Source: Bacteroidota bacterium
GTDB taxonomy: Bacteria > Bacteroidota > Bacteroidia > Sphingobacteriales > Sphingobacteriaceae
Direction: 5' to 3'
DNA length: 43,656 nucleotides
NCBI GenBank assembly: GCA_021794195.1
Contig: JAJYRG010000013.1
Location: forward strand, 1-43,656
Part shown: one piece after another, positions 1-8,740 of the stretch
Layout: each line of letters begins with the position of its first letter
Position numbering within the stretch: position 1 is the first letter of the stretch
The notes under the pieces: model-generated
Databases searched by the model: none
What the model saw: only the letters and a program-made list of their open reading frames with translations
What the model was told of the DNA's origin: nothing
Position numbers and translations under genes: made by a program

Positions 1-195
1 TCCCTAGACTCACGTATGAGAAAAATAAATTTAAATGGACAGAGCAAGATTAAAAAGAATAATAAAAATATGTTTAACTTCGTATTAAATCAAGATAATC
101 TTTACACACAATTTGGGATACTACCTTAAGGTTTGCCGAAACTTATATCCCGTATTATTTTATTTATTGAACGTTTCAAAATCAGAGGATGATGA

Positions 196-477
196 ACGGG
201 GCTTATCCAATTTATTCTTCCAGAAGGCCCGGTAATAAGACCAAGAGGATATGAGGAGAAATATTACTTTATTCTAGAAAAATCATCCCTCACATCTGTT
301 GATGCTCGGATTGGAAAACAGCTGGAAGGAATATAGCAATACGAGAAGGAGAACTTTCTTTATAATAATGGAGCAGCACGGGAAGCCAAGTGGAAATCAA
401 CAACAGCTACCATTACCTATGACCCCGAAAATTTCGGAAAAGCTTATGTAGTGCCGCATATCAAATTTATCGGATAG
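196..477 (+). pseudogene. Decayed ORF remnant with one internal TAG (334-336)
   Basis: Frame reads TGLIQFILPEGPVIRPRGYEEKYYFILEKSSLTSVDARIGKQLEGI*QYEKENFLYNNGAAREAKWKSTTATITYDPENFGKAYVVPHIKFIG*; protein-like composition on both sides of an in-frame stop, no good start. Confidence 0.45.
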
Positions 478-644
478 ATTTCAGTTTATCTTTCGCTCTT
501 GTGTGACGGATAGTAATTTTGATTCACGTTGATTCGTTGTTAATGATAGTTTATTCGTTTTAGATGACGCGATGTGTCCTCCCCACCTTTTTATATAAAA
601 ATTTATTTATCTTGTGGTGTAGATTTTATATCCTCTAAAATATT

Positions 645-2021
645 ATGAGTCAAGATAATCCAAGGCTTTCCAAATCGAATTATCAAGGCAATCCGAAGCC
701 TGTTCTTTTGGTTACTGACGCTGTGGTTATCATCGTTGGAATCGTCGTCGGAGCCGGAATATTTAGAACACCAGCTTTGGTTGCAATCAATACAGGATCA
801 TGGGAATTGTTTGTATCGGTTTGGATTTTAGGTGGCTTGGTATCTTTGATAGGGGCTTTATGTTATGCCGAACTGAGTACAACGTTTCCTAATACGGGTG
901 GGGATTACCATTTTTTAATGCGTGCCTTTGGCCGCGGCTTTGGTTTTTTGTTTGCCTGGGCCCGGATGAGCATCATTCAGACAGGTTCCATTGCACTATT
1001 GGCTTACATTGTGGGAGACTATATAGCTCAACTTCAGTCTGTTGGTTCTTACTCCTCTGCTATCTACGCAGGATTGGTTGTTGTTTTGCTCACTTTTATC
1101 AATATTCTAGGTGTCAAATCCGGCACACAGACCCAAAAGTTGCTGGTGGGTGTCCAGTTCATTGGCTTGTTCCTGCTCATGCTTAGTGGCTTTCTTATTT
1201 CACCTTCAGAAAGTGTTTTAGCTGAAATACCCATGGACTCTTCCAGTTCTCCGAGAACAATTGGATTAGCGATGGTTTTTGCCCTTCTGACGTTCGGCGG
1301 ATGGAATGAAGCAGGTTATATTTCTGCTGAATTAAAGAAAGGTAGTCGCAAAATGGTTGCTGTACTCATTACCAGTATTTTGATCATCACGGGAATCTAC
1401 CTGCTTATCAATCTTGCTTTTTTAAAAGTTTTGGGTATAGATGGCCTGGCTTCATCACAGGCACCGGCGATTGATCTAATGCGTGCGACGGCAGGTGAAA
1501 TAGGCGTGGTTTTCATCGGAATATTGGTTGCCATTGCTGCTTTGACTTCTGCCAATGCCACTATTTTTACTGGCGCACGTACAAATTATGCTTTAGGAAG
1601 AGATTTTCATTTTTTTTCTATTTTAAGTAAGTGGAACACAAAAACATCTTCTCCGATAAATGCATTTATCATACAAGGGCTTGTCGCATTGTTGCTTATT
1701 ATTATAGGAGCGACCACAAGAGATGGGTTTGAATCTATGGTCGAATTCACAGCACCTGTGTTTTGGTTTTTCTTTTTGGCTATAGGAATTGCATTATTTG
1801 TGTTGCGTATAAAAGAACCTCTGGCCAAAAGGCCTTTCAAAGTGCCGCTGTATCCGATTACACCCATTGTTTTTTGCTTAGTCTGCGCATATTTACTCTA
1901 TTCAAGTTTGGTGTACACCGGTATTGGTGCGTTGGTGGGTGTGGGGGTTTTAGCTCTGGGTATGATCTTATTTTTCTTTATCCGAAAACAAGAGACTCGG
2001 AAAAGGAGTATCTTAAAATAA
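645..2021 (+). CDS. APC-superfamily amino acid permease
   Basis: 458 aa, about 12 hydrophobic segments, N-terminal GIVVGAGIFRTP motif typical of APC permeases. Confidence 0.9.
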   Translation: MSQDNPRLSKSNYQGNPKPVLLVTDAVVIIVGIVVGAGIFRTPALVAINTGSWELFVSVWILGGLVSLIGALCYAELSTTFPNTGGDYHFLMRAFGRGFGFLFAWARMSIIQTGSIALLAYIVGDYIAQLQSVGSYSSAIYAGLVVVLLTFINILGVKSGTQTQKLLVGVQFIGLFLLMLSGFLISPSESVLAEIPMDSSSSPRTIGLAMVFALLTFGGWNEAGYISAELKKGSRKMVAVLITSILIITGIYLLINLAFLKVLGIDGLASSQAPAIDLMRATAGEIGVVFIGILVAIAALTSANATIFTGARTNYALGRDFHFFSILSKWNTKTSSPINAFIIQGLVALLLIIIGATTRDGFESMVEFTAPVFWFFFLAIGIALFVLRIKEPLAKRPFKVPLYPITPIVFCLVCAYLLYSSLVYTGIGALVGVGVLALGMILFFFIRKQETRKRSILK

Positions 2022-2068
2022 AATAGATTCGCACAATTAATAAGTTTAATCATAAAAAAATAAAAATC

Positions 2069-2596
2069 ATGAAAAAAATCCAGAATTTACTGATTGCGTT
2101 CTTAATTACCGCAGGTTCGTATGCTTTTGCCCAAAAACCTGATCTTGATGTTCCTTATGTCCCGACCAAACAAGGGGTGGTGGATGCCATGCTCAATCTG
2201 GCCAATGTTTCGGAAGGAGATATTCATTATGATCTCGGTTGTGGGGATGGCCGTATTGCTATAAGTGCGGCTAAAAGAGGTGCAGTTGCTACAGGAGTGG
2301 ATATTGACCCCGAGCGCATTAAAGAAGCCAATGAAAATGCTGCCGAAGCAGGCGTCACTGACAAAGTAACGTTTATTGAAGGCAATCTTTTTGATGTAGA
2401 TTTTAGTGACGCTACAGTCTTGACCCTTTATTTGTTGCCAGAAATCAATATGAAACTTCGTTCTAAAATTCTAAATGATTTGAAACCGGGAACAAGGGTG
2501 GTTTCGCATGCTTTTGACATGGGGGATTGGGAGCCGGATTCAAGCATCACCGTAGATGGAAGCACTATTTATTTTTGGACTGTTCCAAAAAAATAA
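2069..2596 (+). CDS. Class I SAM-dependent methyltransferase with N-terminal signal peptide
   Basis: Motif I DLGCGDGRIAISAAKRG followed by GVDIDPERI; N-terminus MKKIQNLLIAFLITAGSYAFAQ looks like a Sec signal. Confidence 0.85.
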   Translation: MKKIQNLLIAFLITAGSYAFAQKPDLDVPYVPTKQGVVDAMLNLANVSEGDIHYDLGCGDGRIAISAAKRGAVATGVDIDPERIKEANENAAEAGVTDKVTFIEGNLFDVDFSDATVLTLYLLPEINMKLRSKILNDLKPGTRVVSHAFDMGDWEPDSSITVDGSTIYFWTVPKK

Positions 2597-2641
2597 TAAG
2601 CAACGGAGTGCTTAGGCTGGTGTACGGAGACAGGTAATAAA

Positions 2642-2910
2642 AAAATTCTTGAGAATTTTGATACATATGATCCTGTGTATGCAGATGCCAATACGTTTCG
2701 ATTAGCCTTCACTGCAAGACTATAGAGGTTACCAACCGCGCTGATCCCTAAGAGAAAATTGATGCGGTTGTTTTATAATGTTTAGAGCATGAAAGAAATG
2801 TAAGGATAATTGTAAAATTAGGGAAGATAGGGATGATTTCACCGTTCTGCAAAGATGAAAATACAGTTTCGGCAGGACAAATACTCCGCGACGGTGTTTT
2901 TATCGACTAA
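2642..2910 (+). pseudogene. Decayed coding remnants (two short protein-like stretches in different frames)
   Basis: 2642-2725 reads KILENFDTYDPVYADANTFRLAFTARL*; 2785-2910 reads EHERNVRIIVKLGKIGMISPFCKDENTVSAGQILRDGVFID*; no intact ORF. Confidence 0.35.
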
Positions 2911-3116
2911 CTATATTACATAATTTGTTGAAGGCTCTAAAAATAAAATACATGTTGTTAAAGTCAATCCAGATTAAGATAAATGTCAAGATCAGGGATG
3001 AGCTGATGATCCCCGGAAAATTGAATTTCTAAATTAGATGATAAGCGGACGCGTGCCTGTGAGAGGGTGTTTTTCTTTTGGAATTAAGTACCGTTTACAA
3101 AGAGGCAGATCGTAGG

Positions 3117-3827
3117 CTACATTTTACCCATCAAAATGTTTAAAAAAGAGTCTCTATAAAAATTCCCTATTGGAATTTCATATTCTCTGATAAAAACATC
3201 ATTGTTGGTAAAGGAGTTAATATGAATAGCGTTTACGATATATGATCGGTTTACCCGTAGGAAGTGTCCGGCAGGCAGTAGCTTGTGTATTGTTTTTAAA
3301 TTCATGTGCGTGATCAAGCGTTGACTTTCCGTTTGAACGATTACATAATCTTTTAACCCTTCGATAAACAAAATATCGGCGAAGTCGATTTTGAAAAACC
3401 GTCGATCGGATTTGATCAAAATAAAGTCCGCTTGTATGTGCGGTACATCACCATCGCTTTCTGTTTTTCTCAACATAGAATGATAAGAAACGGCTTTATC
3501 TACTGCTTTTTGAAAACGAACCCTGTTAATGGGCTTCACAAGGTAGTCAATAGCGTCGACATCATAGCTATCGAGGGCATATTCTGCATAGGCCGTTGTA
3601 AATATAATTAGCGTATTCTTCCGAATCTGTTTTGCAAATTCAATTCCATTTAAACCCGGCATTTGAATGTCCAGAAAGATAAGGTCGATATCGTTCGTTT
3701 CCAAAAAGGATGCAGCGGCAGACGCATTTTCGAAGCTTTCAGAAAATTGTAATGAGCTGATGTTTGTCACTAGCTTTTGGATTCCCCGGCGTGCAATGGG
3801 TTCATCGTCTATAATGATACATTTCAT
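3117..3827 (-). CDS. LytTR-family response regulator
   Basis: Receiver domain (CIIIDDEPIARRGI, LIFLDIQMPGLNGIEFAK, YLVKPI) plus C-terminal LytTR DNA-binding region (FLRVNRSYIVNAIHINSF). Confidence 0.95.
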   Translation of the reverse strand: MKCIIIDDEPIARRGIQKLVTNISSLQFSESFENASAAASFLETNDIDLIFLDIQMPGLNGIEFAKQIRKNTLIIFTTAYAEYALDSYDVDAIDYLVKPINRVRFQKAVDKAVSYHSMLRKTESDGDVPHIQADFILIKSDRRFFKIDFADILFIEGLKDYVIVQTESQRLITHMNLKTIHKLLPAGHFLRVNRSYIVNAIHINSFTNNDVFIREYEIPIGNFYRDSFLNILMGKM

Positions 3828-4855
3828 AAATCTAATTTCATTGTTATTGTAAATATGTTATTCACGTCTTTGAACTGAAGCTGATAGTTCCCTCCGAAGA
3901 GTAGTTCCAGACGTCTTTTTGTGTTCTGTAACCCAATCCCTCCTGCTTTTTTCTTATATCCGGCTTTGTCTTTTGGGTTACTGCATTCGAAATATAAAGT
4001 TTCTCCGATAAGTTTGATAGTTATATTTACATAAGAGTCATTTTCGGGATTATGTTTTACCGCATTCTCTATAAATGGGATAAAAAGTAACGGCGGAATA
4101 GATATATCGGTTACTCCTTCTAAGTGCATGTGATAACTGAACCGGTCACGGCGTAGCTTTTCAAGCTCCAGATAGTCCTTTATAAAGGCGATTTCTCTTT
4201 TTAGGGATACGTTTTCGTTAGCTCCTTCTTCTATCTGATAGAACAGTAAATCTTTGAGCCTTGTTAGGATCCGGGATGACTTCCCCGAATCTTCCGCCAC
4301 CATAAAGTGAGCATTGTTAAGCATATTAAATAAAAAATGAGGGTTAACCTGACTTTTAAGATTCGCCAGTTCCATACGCTTTGTTGCCGTATTTAATTCT
4401 CGGATCCGGAAGGTGTTTTCAATGCGGTATTTTAAAAGTTGTAAGGCGGTCAAACCTGCTATAAAGAGTGCGAAGGAGAGGAAGGCAGAAGCTATTCCAA
4501 TGGGAAGGGGCGTAATGATTTCCGCTCCTTGCTCTGGCCCCCTGGATTGCAGCCATCCGATAATAAAAACCATTATCAATATAAACAGGGGCGTTACCAT
4601 TAAGTATAGGGAGGTACGGTCTTTAAAGAGCAACTTAGGAACGAGTATATACATGTTTACATAAATAATAACATCGATCAATATAAAATAGAAGAGCCAT
4701 GCGCTGAAGCGCTGGGGCAGGAAATCAACCGGTTCATCCCAAAAGACGTTAATACTGATCAACAAAACAATTATGTGGATAATTATGTGACGCAAAGCCC
4801 GGTATTGGGGGGCAATAAGTAAACGGGGAACAATATGGTCGAGCTGGTTTAGCAT
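3824..4855 (-). CDS. LytS-type membrane sensor histidine kinase (His_kinase domain)
   Basis: H-box LKSQVNPHFLFNMLNNAHFM, N-box LLFIPFIENAVKHNPEN, G-box GGIGLQNTKRRLELLFG; 4-bp overlap with the downstream regulator. Confidence 0.94.
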   Translation of the reverse strand: MLNQLDHIVPRLLIAPQYRALRHIIIHIIVLLISINVFWDEPVDFLPQRFSAWLFYFILIDVIIYVNMYILVPKLLFKDRTSLYLMVTPLFILIMVFIIGWLQSRGPEQGAEIITPLPIGIASAFLSFALFIAGLTALQLLKYRIENTFRIRELNTATKRMELANLKSQVNPHFLFNMLNNAHFMVAEDSGKSSRILTRLKDLLFYQIEEGANENVSLKREIAFIKDYLELEKLRRDRFSYHMHLEGVTDISIPPLLFIPFIENAVKHNPENDSYVNITIKLIGETLYFECSNPKDKAGYKKKAGGIGLQNTKRRLELLFGGNYQLQFKDVNNIFTITMKLDL

Positions 4856-5850
4856 AGTTTAAGTGTAATATGATAAGGTAATATGCTCAGTTGATAGGAG
4901 ATGCCTAATAAGCGCAACCTTTGCTCGATCGGAGAAAAGTCGTATACAGAGGGATCTGTTATACCACTCAATTTGCAACTGCATACTATGGATTGCCCGT
5001 CGGCTCTTAAAGACATTTCGAAGGCGGTGGGGTGCTGTGCTATTATAATTTCAGCCAGGGATTTAAATAAAGCGGGAGGAACAAACCCGATGACTTTTCC
5101 TTTTACCGCTATAGAATAGTGACAAACCTTATCCGCACTGAGCTGTTGTAGTTTTATATAATTTTTTACAAAAGCGATTTCCGATTCCAATAAACCTTTA
5201 TCTCGGTTACAATCATACAATTGGTAACGCAGTACCTCGCTTAGCCGGAAGAGGGTGTCGGAAGCTGCCTCAGGATCTGCTGTGACTTTTGCTGCCGTAT
5301 CGGATAGGGTAGCGTATAGCAGTTGTGGATCAATCCTGCTTTTAAATTCCTCTATATCTTTCTTTATACGTTTGTTTTCGAGCTCTCGTATATGTTGATT
5401 GTCTTTTAGCCACGTCCGTATTAACGCCGTAATGGAGCTACTGGAAATACAAATGACGTATAATGTTGAATTGGAGAGCCAGTCAAGGATCGTGATAAGG
5501 TTGGCATGCCTCGGCGTATTTGCTGTCCAGGATTCCACAAAGTATTTTATGGATACAACGGCAAAGATCATGGCAAAAAGACTGACACAATAGCGCAAAT
5601 ACCTGTACCGGAGTAAAAACTGTGGGGTAAGGTAAGATAAGTTTACATAAACCAGGGCAACGAGTACTCCCCAAAAACCAATTCCAAAGATATAAATGGT
5701 AGAAACTGAAGCCATGCCGATGCTCCCGAATGTGAAAAAGGACTGCGACAGGGCAATGGGGAGTAATACCAGCATAAAAATGAGATGCCGCCAAATATGG
5801 AACCTGGAGCTGGTCAGGAAATAAAAAAGTGTGTTTTTGTGTTCGTTCAC
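4849..5850 (-). CDS. LytS-like protein with degenerate kinase motifs (probable pseudokinase)
   Basis: Same layout as the 3824-4855 protein, but H-box position reads FKSRIDPQLLYATLSDTA (no His) and N-box region reads LFKSLAEIIIAQHPTAF (no Asn-containing ENAVKH). Confidence 0.85.
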   Translation of the reverse strand: MNEHKNTLFYFLTSSRFHIWRHLIFMLVLLPIALSQSFFTFGSIGMASVSTIYIFGIGFWGVLVALVYVNLSYLTPQFLLRYRYLRYCVSLFAMIFAVVSIKYFVESWTANTPRHANLITILDWLSNSTLYVICISSSSITALIRTWLKDNQHIRELENKRIKKDIEEFKSRIDPQLLYATLSDTAAKVTADPEAASDTLFRLSEVLRYQLYDCNRDKGLLESEIAFVKNYIKLQQLSADKVCHYSIAVKGKVIGFVPPALFKSLAEIIIAQHPTAFEMSLRADGQSIVCSCKLSGITDPSVYDFSPIEQRLRLLGISYQLSILPYHITLKLC

Positions 5851-5871
5851 AGCTATTTACAAAGATATAAA

Positions 5872-8235
5872 CTAAAATTCAATTCTATAACTTACATTGA
5901 ATAAGGACGTGGCCGGCCGATAAGGCTCAATGGTGTGGGTGCGGATGTTATACCTATGTTCGACGTATTCTTTTTGCTTCATCGCATTCACGCTCTTAAT
6001 AGCAAACTCATGCGCCACGCGTTTCCTGTTTATTGTATAGCTGACAGTAAAATCACCAACGAACATGGGTGAAAATTGTTTTGCAAACATATAGGAATCG
6101 TTATATTGTATTTCTTTATTTGGATGTGCAAGTGTCGCTTCCTCATCCACTGGCGTGTACCGGTTTCCACCGAGGAGCGAAGCTTTCAGGTTTATTCCCA
6201 ATATATTGGACCCTAATGACCATTCCTTTCCGATCAAGCCATTGACAATGAATTTCCGGTTGTACCGCGTATTGTACCAATGGCCATCCTGGGTCTTGTA
6301 TCTTGAATCAAACAGGGAGGCGGTAATCATATAGTACATGTTTTTGGTGAAATATTTTTGCAGAGAAAGATCTATCCCGAAGTTCCTCCCCTCTCCATCA
6401 TTGACGAGTGGTTGTGTAATATAATATTCCTGACGGTTAAGTAAAGAATAAGGATGGTCTACAGACACGGGAACCTTATATAAAAACTGGTAATAAGGTT
6501 CGACTTTTAGATGCATATCCGGCGACAGGCGATATTCGTATGCTAACATGAAATGGTGGCTCTTGGTAAACCCTAATGCTTTATTGGGTAAACTTCCATC
6601 ATCCGCTTTTACGAAATATACGTCTGCACTTTCCATCCGGCTGTGTAAGCCATACCCAAGAGCCAGGGAGCTTTGGGGAGAGGTTTCCCATTTTAGGCTG
6701 GCACGGGGTTCTATAGTAATTTGTTTATTGAGTGAAAGATACTGCGTATTGAGGCCTGCGGAAAGTATAAAATCCTTTGCTAAATTAATTTTCGAATGGG
6801 TATATGCAGACAATAACTGCGTATTCCCAATGGCCTGAGCATAGTTTTTTAAGGGTTCTTCCGGCTCGGATGAGAGGTCAAAATTCATATCATATTTTAT
6901 GTTTCTCAATGTGATACCCGTGCTGTTGGAGTGCCGACTGTTGAATTTATGACGGAGGGATGATGTGAATACAAAGTTAGCGGTATTAGTAGCCAATTTT
7001 GTTTGGGGATATATGCCTCCTTCTTCATCATGTAAGGTCTCTTGGGCGCGGTTCCCCATATAAGTAACGGCCAATGTTGTGTGGACGGATGTCTTTCGGT
7101 TTTTCAAACTGTATTTGTGAGATAAGCCACTTGCTCCTGATTTTTGCTTTGCTCCGGCAAGAGAGCCTTCTTCTCTGTACATCCATTTTTTAGGATCCAC
7201 TAAAATCGGATCTACCTCATCGATTAGCCCGACTCCCCACAGGGAAAAAACACCTGCTTTTTTACTTGGGAAGCTAAGTTTAAAATTAAGATCCTGATAC
7301 CCGAGGGTACCGCCCATTTGCTCTTTGCCCCCTATTTTCTCTAAAAGTTTGGTGGTGGAATATCGATAATTTACCGTATAAGACGAGCTTTGATTTCGGT
7401 TTATCGGGCCTTCGGAAGCAAAATCAATGCCCAACATACCCACTTGAAATGTATGTTCATGCTGATGCCGGTTACCGTTCCGTAACTTCATATCAAACAC
7501 ACCGGATATAGCATTGCTGTATTCTGCAGGAAACGCGCCGACTAAAAAGTCTGAGTTTCCGAGAACATTGCTGCTGAGAGCGGATAAGAACCCTCCGCCG
7601 AGAACATCGAGATCAGCAAAGTGATTGGGGTTTGGGATCTCTATACCTTCCAGCCGCCATTGCAACAATGCTGGCGTATTGCCCCGTACGGAGATTCCGT
7701 TATTGGAGATACTTGGGGGAGTTATGCCCGCGTAGGCACTTATTAGACGGGCCGGATCGTCCATTCCACCTGCGAACCGGCTTGCTTCCTCCACGCTGAA
7801 CATCTGGGCGCCCAAGAGGGCTTTATCGTTTAGTGGCGAGGACTTATTGACCTTTGGCTGTATGACTACTTCCGCCAGCTCAATGGGCTGTGAAGAGAGG
7901 GCCAGGTCAAGCTGTACTTCCTTAGCCGGACCCACAGGTAGTTCTTTTATAATATGGGTTTTATATCCAAGCTTGCTAAAAGTGATGGAGTGCCGGCCTA
8001 TAGGGATTTCTGTGAGTATAAAGATGCCCTTTTCGTTTGTAGATGTTTGAATATCTCCTGTTTCTATCAGTACACCTGCAATTCCTTCTCCAGTTACCTG
8101 ATCGGTTATAATGCCTTGGATATTTTGTGTTATAACATTTTTATTTTGTGAAAAAGTTATGAGCGGGCAAATTAATAAGACGAGAAGTTTTAATTTATAG
8201 ATGTCCCGGAATACGCTTCTGTTGAGTTTTATCAT
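5872..8235 (-). CDS. TonB-dependent receptor with N-terminal carboxypeptidase-like regulatory domain
   Basis: ITDQVTGEGIAGVLIETGDIQTSTNEKGIF (CarboxypepD_reg-like), plug-like ISVRGNTPALLQWRLEGIEIPNPNHF, C-terminal aromatic SLFNVSYRIEF. Confidence 0.88.
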   Translation of the reverse strand: MIKLNRSVFRDIYKLKLLVLLICPLITFSQNKNVITQNIQGIITDQVTGEGIAGVLIETGDIQTSTNEKGIFILTEIPIGRHSITFSKLGYKTHIIKELPVGPAKEVQLDLALSSQPIELAEVVIQPKVNKSSPLNDKALLGAQMFSVEEASRFAGGMDDPARLISAYAGITPPSISNNGISVRGNTPALLQWRLEGIEIPNPNHFADLDVLGGGFLSALSSNVLGNSDFLVGAFPAEYSNAISGVFDMKLRNGNRHQHEHTFQVGMLGIDFASEGPINRNQSSSYTVNYRYSTTKLLEKIGGKEQMGGTLGYQDLNFKLSFPSKKAGVFSLWGVGLIDEVDPILVDPKKWMYREEGSLAGAKQKSGASGLSHKYSLKNRKTSVHTTLAVTYMGNRAQETLHDEEGGIYPQTKLATNTANFVFTSSLRHKFNSRHSNSTGITLRNIKYDMNFDLSSEPEEPLKNYAQAIGNTQLLSAYTHSKINLAKDFILSAGLNTQYLSLNKQITIEPRASLKWETSPQSSLALGYGLHSRMESADVYFVKADDGSLPNKALGFTKSHHFMLAYEYRLSPDMHLKVEPYYQFLYKVPVSVDHPYSLLNRQEYYITQPLVNDGEGRNFGIDLSLQKYFTKNMYYMITASLFDSRYKTQDGHWYNTRYNRKFIVNGLIGKEWSLGSNILGINLKASLLGGNRYTPVDEEATLAHPNKEIQYNDSYMFAKQFSPMFVGDFTVSYTINRKRVAHEFAIKSVNAMKQKEYVEHRYNIRTHTIEPYRPATSLFNVSYRIEF

Positions 8236-8693
8236 ATCCGAAGATATCGGAAAAGATATGATGATTTTTGATTATTAGACGAGGGATGCATATGCGTATA
8301 TAGAATGCGCGATAATATATACTGACGGGATTGAATGTCTATATTTTAAAACAGCGATGTCAAAAACTGATTGAATAACCCATGGAAAACCTGTTCATGC
8401 TCCTGCAATCCTTTTTCATAGAGTTTTATATAAATGAAGAAGATGTTTCTTAATAATTTGACATAGAACCCTATAAAAGCTTGTTGTTGTATGGATCAAT
8501 TGTCAAGCTATTAACATAATTCTAACATTTGTTTTCCATTATAGTGCCTAATTTAGGAGTGGGATAAAGGTGTTTTTTGTTTTATTAAAGTCGTAAGAAC
8601 TTTATAAACAATATCTTATCTCTTATGTAAGATGTATGTATCAAAAATATTTCGATAAAAAACAGATTTACTCGTTATTTTTCCACTTTTTAT

Positions 8694-8701
8694 TATATTT
8701 G
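8694..8701 (+). promoter_or_regulatory. Candidate Bacteroidota -7 element TATATTTG upstream of TonB receptor
   Basis: TATATTTG matches TAnnTTTG, about 40 bp before the GTG start at 8741. Confidence 0.5.
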
Positions 8702-8740
8702 CCCTTGTTGTAATTTAAATTTAATCTAAATAAAGATAAG

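Noticed and set aside
5483-5794. 103-aa minus-strand ORF inside the pseudokinase gene
   Set aside because: Alternative frame of the same strand, no domain; the 333-aa ORF is the supported gene.
8613-8633. Short inverted repeat ATCTTA...TAAGAT upstream of the TonB receptor at 8741
   Set aside because: Only 6-bp arms in AT-rich DNA; too weak to call an operator or Fur box by eye.
8642-8649. Minus-strand TAnnTTTG-like element (CAAAAATA) in the divergent TonB receptor intergenic region
   Set aside because: About 400 bp from the minus-strand start codon and degenerate; chance match likely in AT-rich sequence.
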